A DNA stretch of 64,000 nt, from the NCBI RefSeq assembly GCF_018860545.1, contig NZ_JAHKPN010000034.1, positions 30,095 through 94,094 on the forward strand. Direction: 5' to 3'. Each line of letters begins with the position of its first letter. Within the stretch, counting starts at the first letter, position 1. Below are positions 33,934 through 43,158 of the stretch, piece after piece. The position numbers and the translations under genes were made by a program. Below the pieces are notes generated by a model. The model saw only the letters and a list, made by a program, of their open reading frames with translations. It was not told where the DNA came from and did not search any database. This stretch comes from Winogradskyella psychrotolerans. GTDB taxonomy: Bacteria; Bacteroidota; Bacteroidia; Flavobacteriales; Flavobacteriaceae.

Positions 33934-35146
33934 ACTATTCATAGGTTTTCTTATTGGTTGTTCTACCTTTTGCACAGCGCAAATGGCAACTTATAATTAT
34001 AAAAGAACTTTAGATGATGTAACTGATGAGTGGCACAAACTTAAATTGCCAGATGATGTATTTGGAAAGGTGAAATCTGATTTGTCAGATCTTCGAATTT
34101 ATGGAATAACGGTAAATGATACTATTGAAGCACCATATTTATTACAAATTCTATCAGACCACGTTATTCATAAGACCAAACCATTTAATATAATTAACAA
34201 AACGAAAGGGGATAAGGGGTATTATTTTACATTTCAGTTGAATTCCGAAGCAACAATCAATCAAATCAATTTAAATTTTAAAGAGCAAAATTTTGATTGG
34301 AAAATTGAACTTCAGGGTAGTCAGAATCAGCAAGAGTGGTTTACACTACTTGAGGATTACCGAATACTATCAATTAGAAATGAAACCACCGATTACAAGT
34401 TTACAAAACTCGTTTTTCCGGATGCCAAATACAGTTTTTTTAGGCTTATAGTGAAACACAACGAGCAACCAGAATTGGTATCTGCGCAATTATCTAAACA
34501 TGAAATTTCAGGTGGAAGTTTTGTTGAACATCATATCAAAAAGTTTGAGACTAATGATGTTAAGACAATTAAAACCACGGAAATAAATTTAGAGCTAGAT
34601 CAAACTGTTTCCATGAGTCAGATCCATGTTGATGTAAGTAACACGTTTGACTATTACAGACCACTAAAAATTGAGTATCGGAATGATAGTGTCAAAACTG
34701 AAAAAGGCTGGAATTACTATTATAAAACCATCACAAATGCCACGTTAAATTCTCTTGAATCCAATAGTTTTAATGTTGACAACACCATTGCAAAACATTT
34801 AAAATTAACGATTTACAACAGTGACAATCAACCCTTGTCTATAGACGGTGTTTCAGTAAAAGGTTATGAATATCAAGTGATTGCTCGTTTTACGGAGCCT
34901 GCGGATTATATGTTGGTTTATGGGAATTCTTCAACAAGACGACCAAATTATGATATTGCTAGATTCGAAACTAAAGTACCTAAAGATTTAAGGGCATTGA
35001 AAGTGGGTAAGGAGCAAGAGATTTTAAAACCAGAAGAACAAACGGTAAAGCCATTATTTGAAAACAGTTATTGGCTTTGGGGAATTATTGGGGTTGTGAT
35101 TTTAATTCTCGGTGGTTTTACTTTGAAGATGTTGAAGAAGAGTTAA
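33917..35146 (+). CDS. DUF3999 family exported protein
   Basis: A signal peptide (1-21, ending CTAQ) is followed by about 350 periplasmic residues with a repeated beta-sandwich character, such as DLRIYGITVNDTIEAPYLLQI and FDWKIELQGSQNQQEWFTLLEDYRI, then one C-terminal membrane helix (about 385-404) and a short Lys-rich tail. This matches DUF3999, which is frequently found beside DUF2339. The two proteins probably form a membrane complex, judging by the 17-base gene overlap. The function is unknown. Confidence 0.82.
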   Translation: MTLTTRLFIGFLIGCSTFCTAQMATYNYKRTLDDVTDEWHKLKLPDDVFGKVKSDLSDLRIYGITVNDTIEAPYLLQILSDHVIHKTKPFNIINKTKGDKGYYFTFQLNSEATINQINLNFKEQNFDWKIELQGSQNQQEWFTLLEDYRILSIRNETTDYKFTKLVFPDAKYSFFRLIVKHNEQPELVSAQLSKHEISGGSFVEHHIKKFETNDVKTIKTTEINLELDQTVSMSQIHVDVSNTFDYYRPLKIEYRNDSVKTEKGWNYYYKTITNATLNSLESNSFNVDNTIAKHLKLTIYNSDNQPLSIDGVSVKGYEYQVIARFTEPADYMLVYGNSSTRRPNYDIARFETKVPKDLRALKVGKEQEILKPEEQTVKPLFENSYWLWGIIGVVILILGGFTLKMLKKS

Positions 35147-35150
35147 GCTT

Positions 35151-35570
35151 TTATTGATTCTTAAGTTTATCGAAGTATTTAGTTCTATAAAATGTATTCA
35201 CATCTCTTCTAATAGTGTCCTGATTAGATGTTTTAATAAAATATTCAAAATCAGATTCTGTTATTTTAAATAGTGAATCTCCTATGTTTAATTCGTTATG
35301 AATAAAAAAAGGAATTTCTTTATCCCATTTATTATCTATTCTAATAGTTCTTATACTACCATTATTTGTTTCTAAATATAAATTCGTGATTTTTCCGGAG
35401 TAGTATGAGTTGTGAATGCTTTTATATTTTTTTTCGAGATAACTCAATGAATTATTTTGAATTAAGGAAATCGCTATGATTATTATGAATATTGGAATAA
35501 AAACTAAAGCTAGAACCTTACTAATTGTTTTCTTTTGTTTTATTAATTCAGTTTTATTTTCCAGATTCAT
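35151..35570 (-). CDS. Single-pass membrane protein of unknown function
   Basis: The protein has 139 residues: a positively charged start (KTELIKQKKTISK), one membrane helix at about 18-39 (VLALVFIPIFIIIIAISLI) and a small periplasmic domain of 95 residues (YYSGKITNLYLETNNGSIRTIRIDN). I do not recognise the family. It follows the LolD-like gene on the same strand with 23 bases between them, and it converges on DUF3999 with only 4 bases between the stops. Confidence 0.6.
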   Translation of the reverse strand: MNLENKTELIKQKKTISKVLALVFIPIFIIIIAISLIQNNSLSYLEKKYKSIHNSYYSGKITNLYLETNNGSIRTIRIDNKWDKEIPFFIHNELNIGDSLFKITESDFEYFIKTSNQDTIRRDVNTFYRTKYFDKLKNQ

Positions 35571-35593
35571 TTATGAAACAACTATAAAATTGA

Positions 35594-36268
35594 TTACCCC
35601 ACAATTTTCCCATCAACCATTGTTAACTTTCGGTCTGCCATGGCTGCTAATTCTTGGTTATGCGTAACAATGACAAAGGTCTGATTAAACTCATCTCTTA
35701 ATTTAAAGAATAGGTTATGTAATTGATCAGCAGATTCACTATCTAAATTCCCAGAAGGTTCATCAGCAAAAATAATATTCGGATTATTTATTAAAGCTCT
35801 TGCTACAGCGACACGTTGTTGTTCGCCACCAGACATGCTATTCGGTTTATGATGTATGCGCTCACTTAAACCTAAATAATCGAGTAATTCTTTTGCACGT
35901 TTTTCGGCATCAACTTTTGGTGTGTTATGAATAAAAGCCGGAATACAGACGTTTTCTAAAGCCGTAAATTCAGGTAATAGTTGATGAAACTGAAAAATGA
36001 AACCAATGTTCTTATTTCTAAACTTCGCTAAAGCTTTGTCATTTAGAGTTTTTATGGATTGGTCGTTTATAATTAATTCCGTGTCTGAGGTATAATCGGG
36101 CTTGTCTAAAGTACCCAAAATTTGAAGTAGTGTAGTTTTACCAGCACCAGAAGCGCCAACAATAGAAATAACTTCACCTTCTAAAATGGTTAAATCAACA
36201 CCTTTTAAGACCTGAAGATCTTTATAGGCTTTCTTAATTTTCTTTGCGGATATCACTGTTTTACTCAT
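35594..36268 (-). CDS. ABC transporter ATP-binding protein, LolD-like
   Basis: The protein has 224 residues with all ABC ATPase motifs: Walker A GASGAGKT (38-45), Q-loop [18 protein letters not shown], signature [15 protein letters not shown], Walker [13 protein letters not shown] and the switch His in [11 protein letters not shown]. The short form and the motif spelling match the MacB/LolD group. In Bacteroidetes such proteins work with FtsX-type permeases for lipoprotein release or export. No permease is adjacent, so the partner is elsewhere. The function is therefore general. Confidence 0.88.
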   Translation of the reverse strand: MSKTVISAKKIKKAYKDLQVLKGVDLTILEGEVISIVGASGAGKTTLLQILGTLDKPDYTSDTELIINDQSIKTLNDKALAKFRNKNIGFIFQFHQLLPEFTALENVCIPAFIHNTPKVDAEKRAKELLDYLGLSERIHHKPNSMSGGEQQRVAVARALINNPNIIFADEPSGNLDSESADQLHNLFFKLRDEFNQTFVIVTHNQELAAMADRKLTMVDGKIVG

Positions 36269-36466
36269 ACGATGTGAAATTAATACTTAATAGATTAATC
36301 TACAATACTAAGACCTAGAATTATTAATTATAAGATTATGCTTAAATTTACTATTGTCGATAAATACCAAACTAGCATAAAAATTAATACGTTGAATGCT
36401 ACATTGACAGCCGAAAATTATTTGGAATAATTATTGCTTTAAACTAGCTAGTAATTAAAACATTAT

Positions 36467-36745
36467 ATGAATAAATACAAAAAATTAGGGTTAGGTCTTC
36501 TCTTTGACGTTTTAGGTTTAATCTCATTTATAATACCAGGAATCGGTGAGTTTTCAGATATTATTTGGGCACCAATTTCAGGTTGGTTAATGACTAAGTT
36601 ATATGAAGGCAAAGCTGGTAAAGTCGCAGGATTAATCACTTTAGTCGAAGAAGGCTTACCTGGCTTTGATGTAATACCAACATTTACATTAATGTGGTTT
36701 TATACCTATGTTATTCAAAAGGAGTCTATTAAAAAGAATGTATAA
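36467..36745 (+). CDS. Small membrane protein of unknown function
   Basis: The protein has 92 residues, with hydrophobic segments at about 9-24 (LGLLFDVLGLISFIIPG) and 30-46, then a soluble part containing LITLVEEGLPGFDVIPTFTLMWFYTY. Pro, Gly and Phe residues are regularly spaced. I know no named domain, but similar proteins occur widely in Flavobacteriaceae. It has its own intergenic region upstream and a strong terminator downstream, which supports it as a real gene. Confidence 0.7.
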   Translation: MNKYKKLGLGLLFDVLGLISFIIPGIGEFSDIIWAPISGWLMTKLYEGKAGKVAGLITLVEEGLPGFDVIPTFTLMWFYTYVIQKESIKKNV

Positions 36746-36774
36746 AAAAAAGCACTCAAATGAGTGCTTTTTTT
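36744..36774. terminator. Bidirectional terminator after the small membrane protein
   Basis: The stem AGCACTCA (36751-36758) with TGAGTGCT (36761-36768) is flanked by an A-run and a T-run. It can also serve the minus-strand lipoprotein gene that ends at 36795. Confidence 0.9.
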
Positions 36775-36794
36775 AACTGTATTACAAAAAATAA

Positions 36795-37364
36795 TTATTG
36801 AACTTCTATAGAAAATGTTACTTCTACGTCAGTACTTCCTCCAGCACTAGCAGAGGTTCCATCATTTGGTTTAGTAGGCTCGTGAATTAATTCTATTGTT
36901 AGCGTACCCGTACCAGCTTCACCTGTAGTGAAGGTTGTTTCAATTCCTATAGGATTGCCATCAACATCAGCATCTTCTTTTGTGATTGTGATATCTGAAA
37001 TAGAAGGTGTATAGAAAAATTCGTGCTCGTCACCTTCTTCTTCTACTTCTAAGGTAATATCCTCAGCAGGATCTTCAGTTTCATTTAATAATTTAATGAC
37101 ACCGGTGTAGGTTGTGTTTGCTGATAATGGGCCAGACACGTCATAGGTTCCGTCTGCACCACCGGCACCATCTAAATCCTGAAACTCTATAGTAACAAAA
37201 CCTGTTGGGCTTGTAAGTGTGTATAGAACTGTAGTAATAAGTTCTTCTTCGTGGTCATGGTCATCGTGATCATCATCATCACTAGAACAGCTTACAAAAG
37301 CTATACTTGACATAAAAAGTACTGCTAATAATTTAATTGTATTTATTGATTTGAAATTTTTCAT
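36795..37364 (-). CDS. Asp/His-rich lipoprotein of the TonB receptor locus
   Basis: A lipoprotein signal ends at FVSCSS (Cys26). Immediately after it comes an acidic, His-containing stretch (29-41, DDDDHDDHDHEEE) that is likely to bind divalent metal. The remaining 145 residues form an all-beta domain, with strands ending FSIEVQ. Proteins of this type beside TonB receptors in Flavobacteriaceae are sometimes labelled type 1 periplasmic binding fold. It follows the TonB receptor gene by 16 bases on the same strand. A role in catching or handing over zinc or a similar metal is an inference from the His/Asp cluster and the context. Confidence 0.78.
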   Translation of the reverse strand: MKNFKSINTIKLLAVLFMSSIAFVSCSSDDDDHDDHDHEEELITTVLYTLTSPTGFVTIEFQDLDGAGGADGTYDVSGPLSANTTYTGVIKLLNETEDPAEDITLEVEEEGDEHEFFYTPSISDITITKEDADVDGNPIGIETTFTTGEAGTGTLTIELIHEPTKPNDGTSASAGGSTDVEVTFSIEVQ

Positions 37365-37380
37365 AAGTTGAATTTTTTTA

Positions 37381-39780
37381 TTAATAATTGATTTTCATTT
37401 TTAAATTAATGTTTCTGCCTAATTCTTGAGAGAAATAGCGTTGTCTATTTAAATACTCATTGTATTTGGTATTAAATAAATTTTCGATATTAAGTTCTAA
37501 TTTTAACGTTCCGGTTTTAAATGCTTTAAAATTAACAGAACTATTAAAACTAAATAGCGAATAGGCAGCAGGTGTAGAGCTAATATCTACATATACATCC
37601 TCTTGTAATACAGGATCGTATGTATAAAAGTTATAATTTGGATATCTTTTTTGTTGTAATACAGTTTTGTTAATTAAATTGATAGACAAATTATTTAACG
37701 CTTTATTATTATATGATATGCCATTTGTAAAATTTGTTGACGGCATATGAATCAACGGAATATCCTCAGAAAGGTTGTCTCCTTTTAAAATACTAATATT
37801 ACCGTTGTAATTAAAATTATTTGTAATTTTTTTATTAATGTCAATATCAACACCAAAAATCTGTGCATTAATTTGATTGTATTCCCAAACTGGAAAAGCA
37901 CCTCGAATTGTTGTAGTGATTCCTGTAGGAATAAGTTGAATAAAACCATTAATAGATTTAAAATAAGGACTAATTGAAAATCCAAAATCTTGATTATTTC
38001 GCTCAAAAGACACCGCAAATTTATGAGCGACTTCTTTGTTTAACGTTAATAATCCCGTTTCAATTCTTGCTGCACTATGATGCAAACCGTCGCTGAACAA
38101 TTCTGAAGGATTAGGCACTCGTGTTGCTAAACCATAATTCACAAATAATGAGAGGTCATTATTAAATAGCTTTGAATAGCCTAAGTTAGCAGAAATGTTA
38201 TGAAACGTAAATTCAGGATATGTCAAGATTTCAGAATTGTCAATGTCATTAGTTTCAAACTGTGGGAATAATTCATCGTAATTATAAGTTTCATTCCAAT
38301 CCGTTACATTGTAACGTTTCTCAGCTTCTATTCTTGTAAAATCATAACGCATACCTGCGCTTATTTCAGAGGATTCATTGAGATTATAATTTCCTATAAT
38401 ATAAATACTCGCATCATATTTTTCAAAATCAGGAATCAAAGGACTTACACCTGTACCTGAAACGGCATCATTCTGCTGATAACGGACTAAAATACCAGAA
38501 TCTATTTTAAGGTTGTCAATATAATCTATATGTAAATTAGACTGTAAAGAATTGGTGAATAACCTAAGGTCTATAACTGGAGTGTCAGCTAAATCACCAC
38601 GCCTTAAATCGAATTCTTTACGTCTGTTGATTTGCATATCGTACTGAACCGTTAGCTTTCCTAAATTTTTAAACCGTTTATAAGCTTCAATCTTAGCTAA
38701 ATGATGCAAAATATTTTGTTTAGGGTAATCTATATTATACGAGAAATCTTCAATGACACGTGGTTCTCTACTATTTATTGCGGCAACCAAATCACCGACA
38801 TTACCAATATGCGACGCTTGTAAAATAGCAAACTCATTACTCACAACACTATAGTAGGCATCGAACCCTTTTTCAAAAGTTCTATAACCAATTCGTGCAG
38901 AAGCATTGATGTTTTTTAAACCGCTATTGGTTAAATAATAGTCTGGGGATTTAAAGTCTCCGAATTGTTTGTAGCTTGTTTGAATTCTACCATATAACCC
39001 AGATGCATAAGTTTTAATGATTTCAGAATTGATATTACCACCACGACCATTAGAATTTAACGACACCATAGTACTACCAAATAAACTATCAATAGCAGCA
39101 TAGCGTCTAGGCTGTAAAAGAATCAATCCACCAATAGCATCACTTCCATACTTTAGCGTGTTAGCTCCTTTAATGACTTCAACTCTGTCGCTAGAATTAA
39201 TATCAATATTTGGTGCATGTTCGTCTCCCCATTCTTGGTCAAACAAGCGTACATTGTTATTGATAATTAATAAGCGACTACTGTGTAAACCATGTATCAT
39301 CGGTTTTACTATAGTATTTCCAGTATTAAGAGAAGACACTCCACTTACAGCATTTAGAGCATCACCTAAAGATTTGTCAGTGTATTTTTCTAAATCAGCT
39401 TTGCTTATAGATTGTTCTATACTCGTACCTTCTGTTTTAAAGTTAGAACTCACTGTTACTTCATTAAGTTCTTCTAAATGATGTTCTAATAAAATAATTT
39501 TAGATATATCATTTTCAATAGTATACGATACGGTTTTAGTTTCGCACCCAATATGAGACATCGTTAAAGTTAAAGTGCCAGCACATAAATTTTCAATTTT
39601 GAATTTGCCATCGAAGTCTGAAACTATATACTTATCACGTTCTATAATGTGAATAGTAGCAGATTCTATTGGTGTTCCGTCATGAAAATCTTTGATTTCG
39701 CCTAAAAATATATAATCACAATTTTGACTGTAGCTAAAGCTAGAAATAGCTATAACTAAGCCCATAATTAGTCGTTTCAT
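37381..39780 (-). CDS. TonB-dependent outer-membrane receptor
   Basis: The protein has 799 residues. After the signal peptide (1-18) comes a CarboxypepD_reg-like domain (about 25-100, FLGEIKDFHDGTPIESATIHI). The plug (about 105-215) carries GDALNAVSGVSSLNTG, IHGLHSSRLLIINN and VEVIKGANTLKYGSDAIGG. A 22-strand-type barrel follows, ending in an aromatic C-terminal strand (RNINLKMKINY). LFDQEWGDEHAP in the plug is like that of zinc or heavy-metal receptors. No SusD partner is adjacent, which speaks against glycan uptake. The neighbours with His-rich segments support metal import. Confidence 0.92.
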   Translation of the reverse strand: MKRLIMGLVIAISSFSYSQNCDYIFLGEIKDFHDGTPIESATIHIIERDKYIVSDFDGKFKIENLCAGTLTLTMSHIGCETKTVSYTIENDISKIILLEHHLEELNEVTVSSNFKTEGTSIEQSISKADLEKYTDKSLGDALNAVSGVSSLNTGNTIVKPMIHGLHSSRLLIINNNVRLFDQEWGDEHAPNIDINSSDRVEVIKGANTLKYGSDAIGGLILLQPRRYAAIDSLFGSTMVSLNSNGRGGNINSEIIKTYASGLYGRIQTSYKQFGDFKSPDYYLTNSGLKNINASARIGYRTFEKGFDAYYSVVSNEFAILQASHIGNVGDLVAAINSREPRVIEDFSYNIDYPKQNILHHLAKIEAYKRFKNLGKLTVQYDMQINRRKEFDLRRGDLADTPVIDLRLFTNSLQSNLHIDYIDNLKIDSGILVRYQQNDAVSGTGVSPLIPDFEKYDASIYIIGNYNLNESSEISAGMRYDFTRIEAEKRYNVTDWNETYNYDELFPQFETNDIDNSEILTYPEFTFHNISANLGYSKLFNNDLSLFVNYGLATRVPNPSELFSDGLHHSAARIETGLLTLNKEVAHKFAVSFERNNQDFGFSISPYFKSINGFIQLIPTGITTTIRGAFPVWEYNQINAQIFGVDIDINKKITNNFNYNGNISILKGDNLSEDIPLIHMPSTNFTNGISYNNKALNNLSINLINKTVLQQKRYPNYNFYTYDPVLQEDVYVDISSTPAAYSLFSFNSSVNFKAFKTGTLKLELNIENLFNTKYNEYLNRQRYFSQELGRNINLKMKINY

Positions 39781-39817
39781 TCAAATAGATTTATGAGAGT
39801 ATTAGAAAATTATAATT

Positions 39818-40159
39818 CTAACTAACCGCAGGAGGTCCTCTAACAAAGCTTATTAAATAATGATAGTTTTTTAAAGAAGTGTAATAGGAAGGCAGCTGCG
39901 TCACAGCTGTTTTTGTTGAAGCTAGTTCATAGTTGTTAATAACTAGAAATAGATTATTGGTGAGTTTGAATTTATAAAAATTACATTCTACATCAGCTTC
40001 ATGAAAATGCGTGTCTAAAGACTGATCATTCTCACAAACCTTATGTGTATGATGTGTAAATACATGACTTAGTTTAACCGCAGAAGGCAACAGCACTGCT
40101 AGCACTAGCAAAAATGCTAATGTTTTAAAAATAGACGTAAGTACTGTTTTTAAATTCAA
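39818..40159 (-). CDS. Small His-rich exported protein
   Basis: The protein has 113 residues: an N-terminal membrane segment or signal (about 12-32) followed by the His/Cys cluster SHVFTHHTHKVCENDQ and THFHEADVEC. It ends in RGPPAVS. Similar small Bacteroidetes proteins with His/Cys sites and a C-terminal RGPP lie beside metal TonB receptors; I believe they are called HYC_CC_PP family, but I hold that name with moderate certainty. The start overlaps the end of the upstream gene by 4 bases (ATGA). A metal-binding or sensing role in the periplasm is plausible. Confidence 0.72.
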   Translation of the reverse strand: MNLKTVLTSIFKTLAFLLVLAVLLPSAVKLSHVFTHHTHKVCENDQSLDTHFHEADVECNFYKFKLTNNLFLVINNYELASTKTAVTQLPSYYTSLKNYHYLISFVRGPPAVS

Positions 40160-40650
40160 TTTAAAAAGCGTTTTAATCCAAATCTGCTTAACATTTTCTT
40201 TTCAAATTCCCAGAAAAACTTGAATTGTCCAAAAAGCCATCCAAAGGTTACTAAAAGAATTTGATAGAAAAGGAGCCCAATAATAATGAATAAAAACCAA
40301 TAAAGAATAGGGTTTAAGTTTTCTTTAGTAATTCCTAGGAACGCTATAATCGGTCTACCAATGTATAAAGAGGAGGTTCCCGTAAACGCAAATACCATAA
40401 AAACGCGGATCATTTCCCATTTATAATCAAGAATCCATTTTTTTTCAAGCTTTTTAAAAGTAAACAATGTAAATTTTAATAATAAAAAGAATATTAAGAG
40501 TGAAGCAACGATTGTTAACGTTAATCCGTAACCTTCTAACATAGCCTTCGAAAGTTTAAAAGCCGAGTACCCTAAAATAAGCAAACCAAAAAAGGGAAAT
40601 AACAACTGCCAATTATGTTGAATTTCCCATTGTTCTTTAAATTTTTTCAT
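40156..40650 (-). CDS. Four-helix membrane protein, probable DUF6787
   Basis: The protein has 164 residues and four predicted membrane helices (about 15-35, 43-62, 86-105 and 118-140). It seems to contain two related halves: FKEQWEIQHNWQLLFPFF and LEKKWILDYKWEMIRVFM share a basic-aromatic start before a helix. This resembles the family called DUF6787, found in Flavobacteriaceae; the label is by memory. It overlaps the His-rich gene by 4 bases and follows the lipoprotein gene at 40700, so the set of genes up to 36795 may be one operon. Confidence 0.65.
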   Translation of the reverse strand: MKKFKEQWEIQHNWQLLFPFFGLLILGYSAFKLSKAMLEGYGLTLTIVASLLIFFLLLKFTLFTFKKLEKKWILDYKWEMIRVFMVFAFTGTSSLYIGRPIIAFLGITKENLNPILYWFLFIIIGLLFYQILLVTFGWLFGQFKFFWEFEKKMLSRFGLKRFLN

Positions 40651-40699
40651 AACACATTTTCAGTGCTACAAAATTAGTGAATTATGATATCTTTCTAGC

Positions 40700-41143
40700 C
40701 TAAATTCGAGGCATAAAAGCAGATAAACGTTGATTATAGGTTAATTGAAAATAAAGAAAGTAATTGTACAGTTTATAATTGACTTCATAGCCATAATCTG
40801 AGTGTGTATCATAATCAATTCTAACTTCATACAAATTTGGGTCATACGTTTGCGGTTGCAAATTTCTTTGATTCCAAGCCTGTACCAAAATAGCATTTCT
40901 AGATTCTAACCATTCCTGCGAATGATAGCCCTCTGGTCTAGCCGTGCTTAATAACCATGAATTAAAACCAGGTTCTATAATAATGATTTCATAATCATTT
41001 TCGTCACTACTAATTGAGACCGTGTCGTTTTGAATTAAGCTATGTGTATTGGCATTATTAATTGTTGGGCTAGTATCGTAAGTTTTACAGCTTGCAATCA
41101 AAACTAGGACAGAAATAAATGGGATAATTGTTTTTATATTCAT
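40700..41143 (-). CDS. Lipoprotein, probable DUF6146
   Basis: The signal ends in LIASCKT (Cys19). The mature part has FNSWLLSTARPEGYHSQEWLESRN and NLYEVRIDYD, with a C-terminal aromatic stretch (YKLYNYFLYFQLTYNQRL). These are features of the family called DUF6146, which occurs upstream of DUF6787 in related genomes; I rely on memory for the label. It is probably the first gene of the TonB locus operon. The function is unknown. Confidence 0.68.
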   Translation of the reverse strand: MNIKTIIPFISVLVLIASCKTYDTSPTINNANTHSLIQNDTVSISSDENDYEIIIIEPGFNSWLLSTARPEGYHSQEWLESRNAILVQAWNQRNLQPQTYDPNLYEVRIDYDTHSDYGYEVNYKLYNYFLYFQLTYNQRLSAFMPRI

Positions 41144-41302
41144 AATGAATTAAAGGTATTAAAAAAATGTATGTGTGCTTCAGGTTTTACTTCATTTTAA
41201 CACTACAAATCAAGTTGAAATTAAAGTGATATACAATTACTAATAAGTAAACCATAGATTTCAATGCGTGAAACTATAGTTTTTTTAAGTTTAGATATTT
41301 AG

Positions 41303-41335
41303 TAATAAAAAAAGCAGCTCGTTAGAACTGCTTTT
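41303..41335 (-). terminator. Terminator of the DUF937 gene
   Basis: An 11-bp stem with one wobble pair (41310-41320 with 41325-41335; core AAAAGCAG/CTGCTTTT) and a T-run on the minus strand lie 20 bases after the stop codon. Confidence 0.85.
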
Positions 41336-41354
41336 AAAAATATTGTGTAAAGAA

Positions 41355-41993
41355 TTATTTTCCAAATAAATTCCCTAATGCACCAGCGATACCTCCTGAG
41401 CTTTTGCTGTCTCCTCCTAAAAACATACCAGCTACGTCATCAACAACACTACCGTCACCATCAGCATCTAATATGTTTTCTAAGAAACTCTGTTCGTTTA
41501 GAGAGCCACTACCACCTAATAACCCCCCTAGCAGTCCACTAATATCAGACTGTGAACTGACGTTACTTTGGCTAGCTTGTTTTCCTAAAACTCCCATTAA
41601 GATTGGAGCTGCTACTTTTAATATGTTAGCTACAGAACTAGAATCTAAACCAGCTTTCTGGCCGATTACTTGTTCTACGCCTTGTTGCTTACTACCTAAT
41701 ACATGGCTAAGGATTTTAGCTCCATCATCTTTTACGTTATCATCAACGCCACCACCAAATAAACCGCCAAGGTTATCTAAGATGCTTCCGTCATGCTTGC
41801 TGCTTAAAGCGCTCATAAGTCCTGCTGCACCTTCTGGAGTAGAAGCATTACGCTCCATTGCTTTCATAAGTACAGGTAACGCCATTGTTAATACGCTACT
41901 TGTTTTATCTTGATCTGTTCCTGTAGAACCAGAAACACCACTAATAATTGATTTTCCGATATCACTGTTTAATAAGTCTAAAATTCCTGCCAT
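41355..41993 (-). CDS. DUF937 domain-containing protein
   Basis: The protein has 212 residues and is rich in Gly, Ser, Ala and Leu. It matches DUF937 by ILDLLNSDIGKSIISGVSG at the start, LTMALPVLMKAMERNASTPEGA, and ILSHVLGSKQQGVEQVIGQKAGL followed by LKVAAPILMGVLGKQAS. The end has a Gly-rich tail with an acidic Ca-like loop (DADGDGSVVDDVAGMFLGG). There is no signal peptide. The function is unknown; in the family a YidB-like protein is best known. It is transcribed alone, with a terminator after it. Confidence 0.88.
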   Translation of the reverse strand: MAGILDLLNSDIGKSIISGVSGSTGTDQDKTSSVLTMALPVLMKAMERNASTPEGAAGLMSALSSKHDGSILDNLGGLFGGGVDDNVKDDGAKILSHVLGSKQQGVEQVIGQKAGLDSSSVANILKVAAPILMGVLGKQASQSNVSSQSDISGLLGGLLGGSGSLNEQSFLENILDADGDGSVVDDVAGMFLGGDSKSSGGIAGALGNLFGK

Positions 41994-42045
41994 TTTGTAT
42001 ATAATTAAGGTTAATAAAATTTAAGCATTTGAAGGTACAAAAAAA

Positions 42046-42065
42046 AGTCCCACGTTAGTAGGACT
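42046..42065 (-). terminator. Terminator of the serC-serA unit
   Basis: An 8-bp stem with one G-U pair (AGTCCTAC/GTGGGACT on the minus strand), a 4-nt loop and a long T-run lie 32 bases after the serA stop. Confidence 0.85.
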
Positions 42066-42096
42066 CATTTTATTTGATTTGGTCACATTTATAATG

Positions 42097-43047
42097 TTAA
42101 CCTAAAATAGTTATGATTTGCTCAGCTAACTCAGTACCAATTCTATCTTGTGCTTCATTGGTTGCTGCTCCTGTATGCGGAGTTAATGACAATGCAGGAT
42201 TCATTAATAACTGAATTTCTGGTTGTGGCTCTTTTTCAAAAACATCTAATGCTGCTCTAGAAACTTTACCGCTTTGAATCGCTTGAACTAAGGCTACTTC
42301 GTTAACAACTCCACCACGTGCAGCGTTAGCGATAATAACACCATCTTTCATTTGTTTGAACTCTGCTTCATCAATAACATAGTCCTTTTGTGCAGGTACA
42401 TGTAACGTTAAAAAGTCGGCTTGTTTTAAAACGTCTTCTTTTGAAATAGTTTCAATTTCAAAATTGACTTTTTGACCATCAAAGAAATCTAACTCTAAAT
42501 TCGCTTTTTCTAAAAATGGATCAAAAGCTACAACTTTCATTCCTGCTCCAATGGCAACTTTAGCTGTGGCCTGACCAATACGTCCAAAACCTAAAACTCC
42601 TAAAGTTTTACCTTTAAGTTCAGTGCCTTTAGCGTAAGCCTTTTTTAAGTTCTTAAATTTAGAATCACCTTCTAATGGCATGTCGCGGTTAGAGTTATGT
42701 AAATACCGTGCTAAACCATAAAAATGTCCAAATACTAATTCGGCAACAGAATGTGATGATGCTGCAGGAGTGTTAATAACGCTTAAACCTTTGCTTCGTG
42801 CATAATCAACATCAATATTGTCCATACCAACTCCACCACGACCTATGATTTTTAGGCTAGGGCAGTTGTCTATTAAATCTTTTCGTACTGTTGTTGCACT
42901 TCTAACTAATAGAACAGAAATGTCATTTTTGTTAATGTAGTTTTCTAATTGTTCTTGTGCAACTGTTGTTGTGATAACTTCGTAACCAGCAGCTTCTAAG
43001 GCATTAATTCCACTTTGAGAAACTCCGTCGTTTGCTAATACTTTCAT
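42097..43047 (-). CDS. serA: D-3-phosphoglycerate dehydrogenase (short form)
   Basis: The protein oxidises 3-phosphoglycerate in the first step of serine synthesis. It has the NAD-binding motif GVLGFGRIGQATA, the substrate and active-site regions LLVRSATTVRKDLID and GRGGVGMDNIDV, the catalytic Arg in ANAARGGVVNE, Glu in DVFEKEP and His in LTPHTGAATNEAQ. At 316 residues it is a short form without the regulatory ACT domain. The frame extends to 43077, but MKVLANDGVSQSG at 43047 matches the usual start. Position right after serC supports the role in serine synthesis rather than another 2-hydroxyacid. Confidence 0.92.
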   Translation of the reverse strand: MKVLANDGVSQSGINALEAAGYEVITTTVAQEQLENYINKNDISVLLVRSATTVRKDLIDNCPSLKIIGRGGVGMDNIDVDYARSKGLSVINTPAASSHSVAELVFGHFYGLARYLHNSNRDMPLEGDSKFKNLKKAYAKGTELKGKTLGVLGFGRIGQATAKVAIGAGMKVVAFDPFLEKANLELDFFDGQKVNFEIETISKEDVLKQADFLTLHVPAQKDYVIDEAEFKQMKDGVIIANAARGGVVNEVALVQAIQSGKVSRAALDVFEKEPQPEIQLLMNPALSLTPHTGAATNEAQDRIGTELAEQIITILG

Positions 43048-43158
43048 TTTCCTATCCCTAACTCTTTCATTATTCATTAAAAAAGAGAATTGATTCGGGT
43101 AATTTTATAGTTAATATTAAATTTTATTATTCTTTTGAAAAGCGCTGTTTTATGGTGT

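Noticed and set aside
41404..41913. Plus-strand frame opposite the DUF937 gene
   Set aside because: It is the complement of a Gly/Ser/Leu-rich gene and has Pro/Ser-rich nonsense composition; the minus-strand gene has a clear family match and terminator.
43048..43077. Extended start of serA (MNNERVRDRK...)
   Set aside because: The dehydrogenase domain normally starts at MKVLANDG; the extra ten codons are charged and unlike the family.
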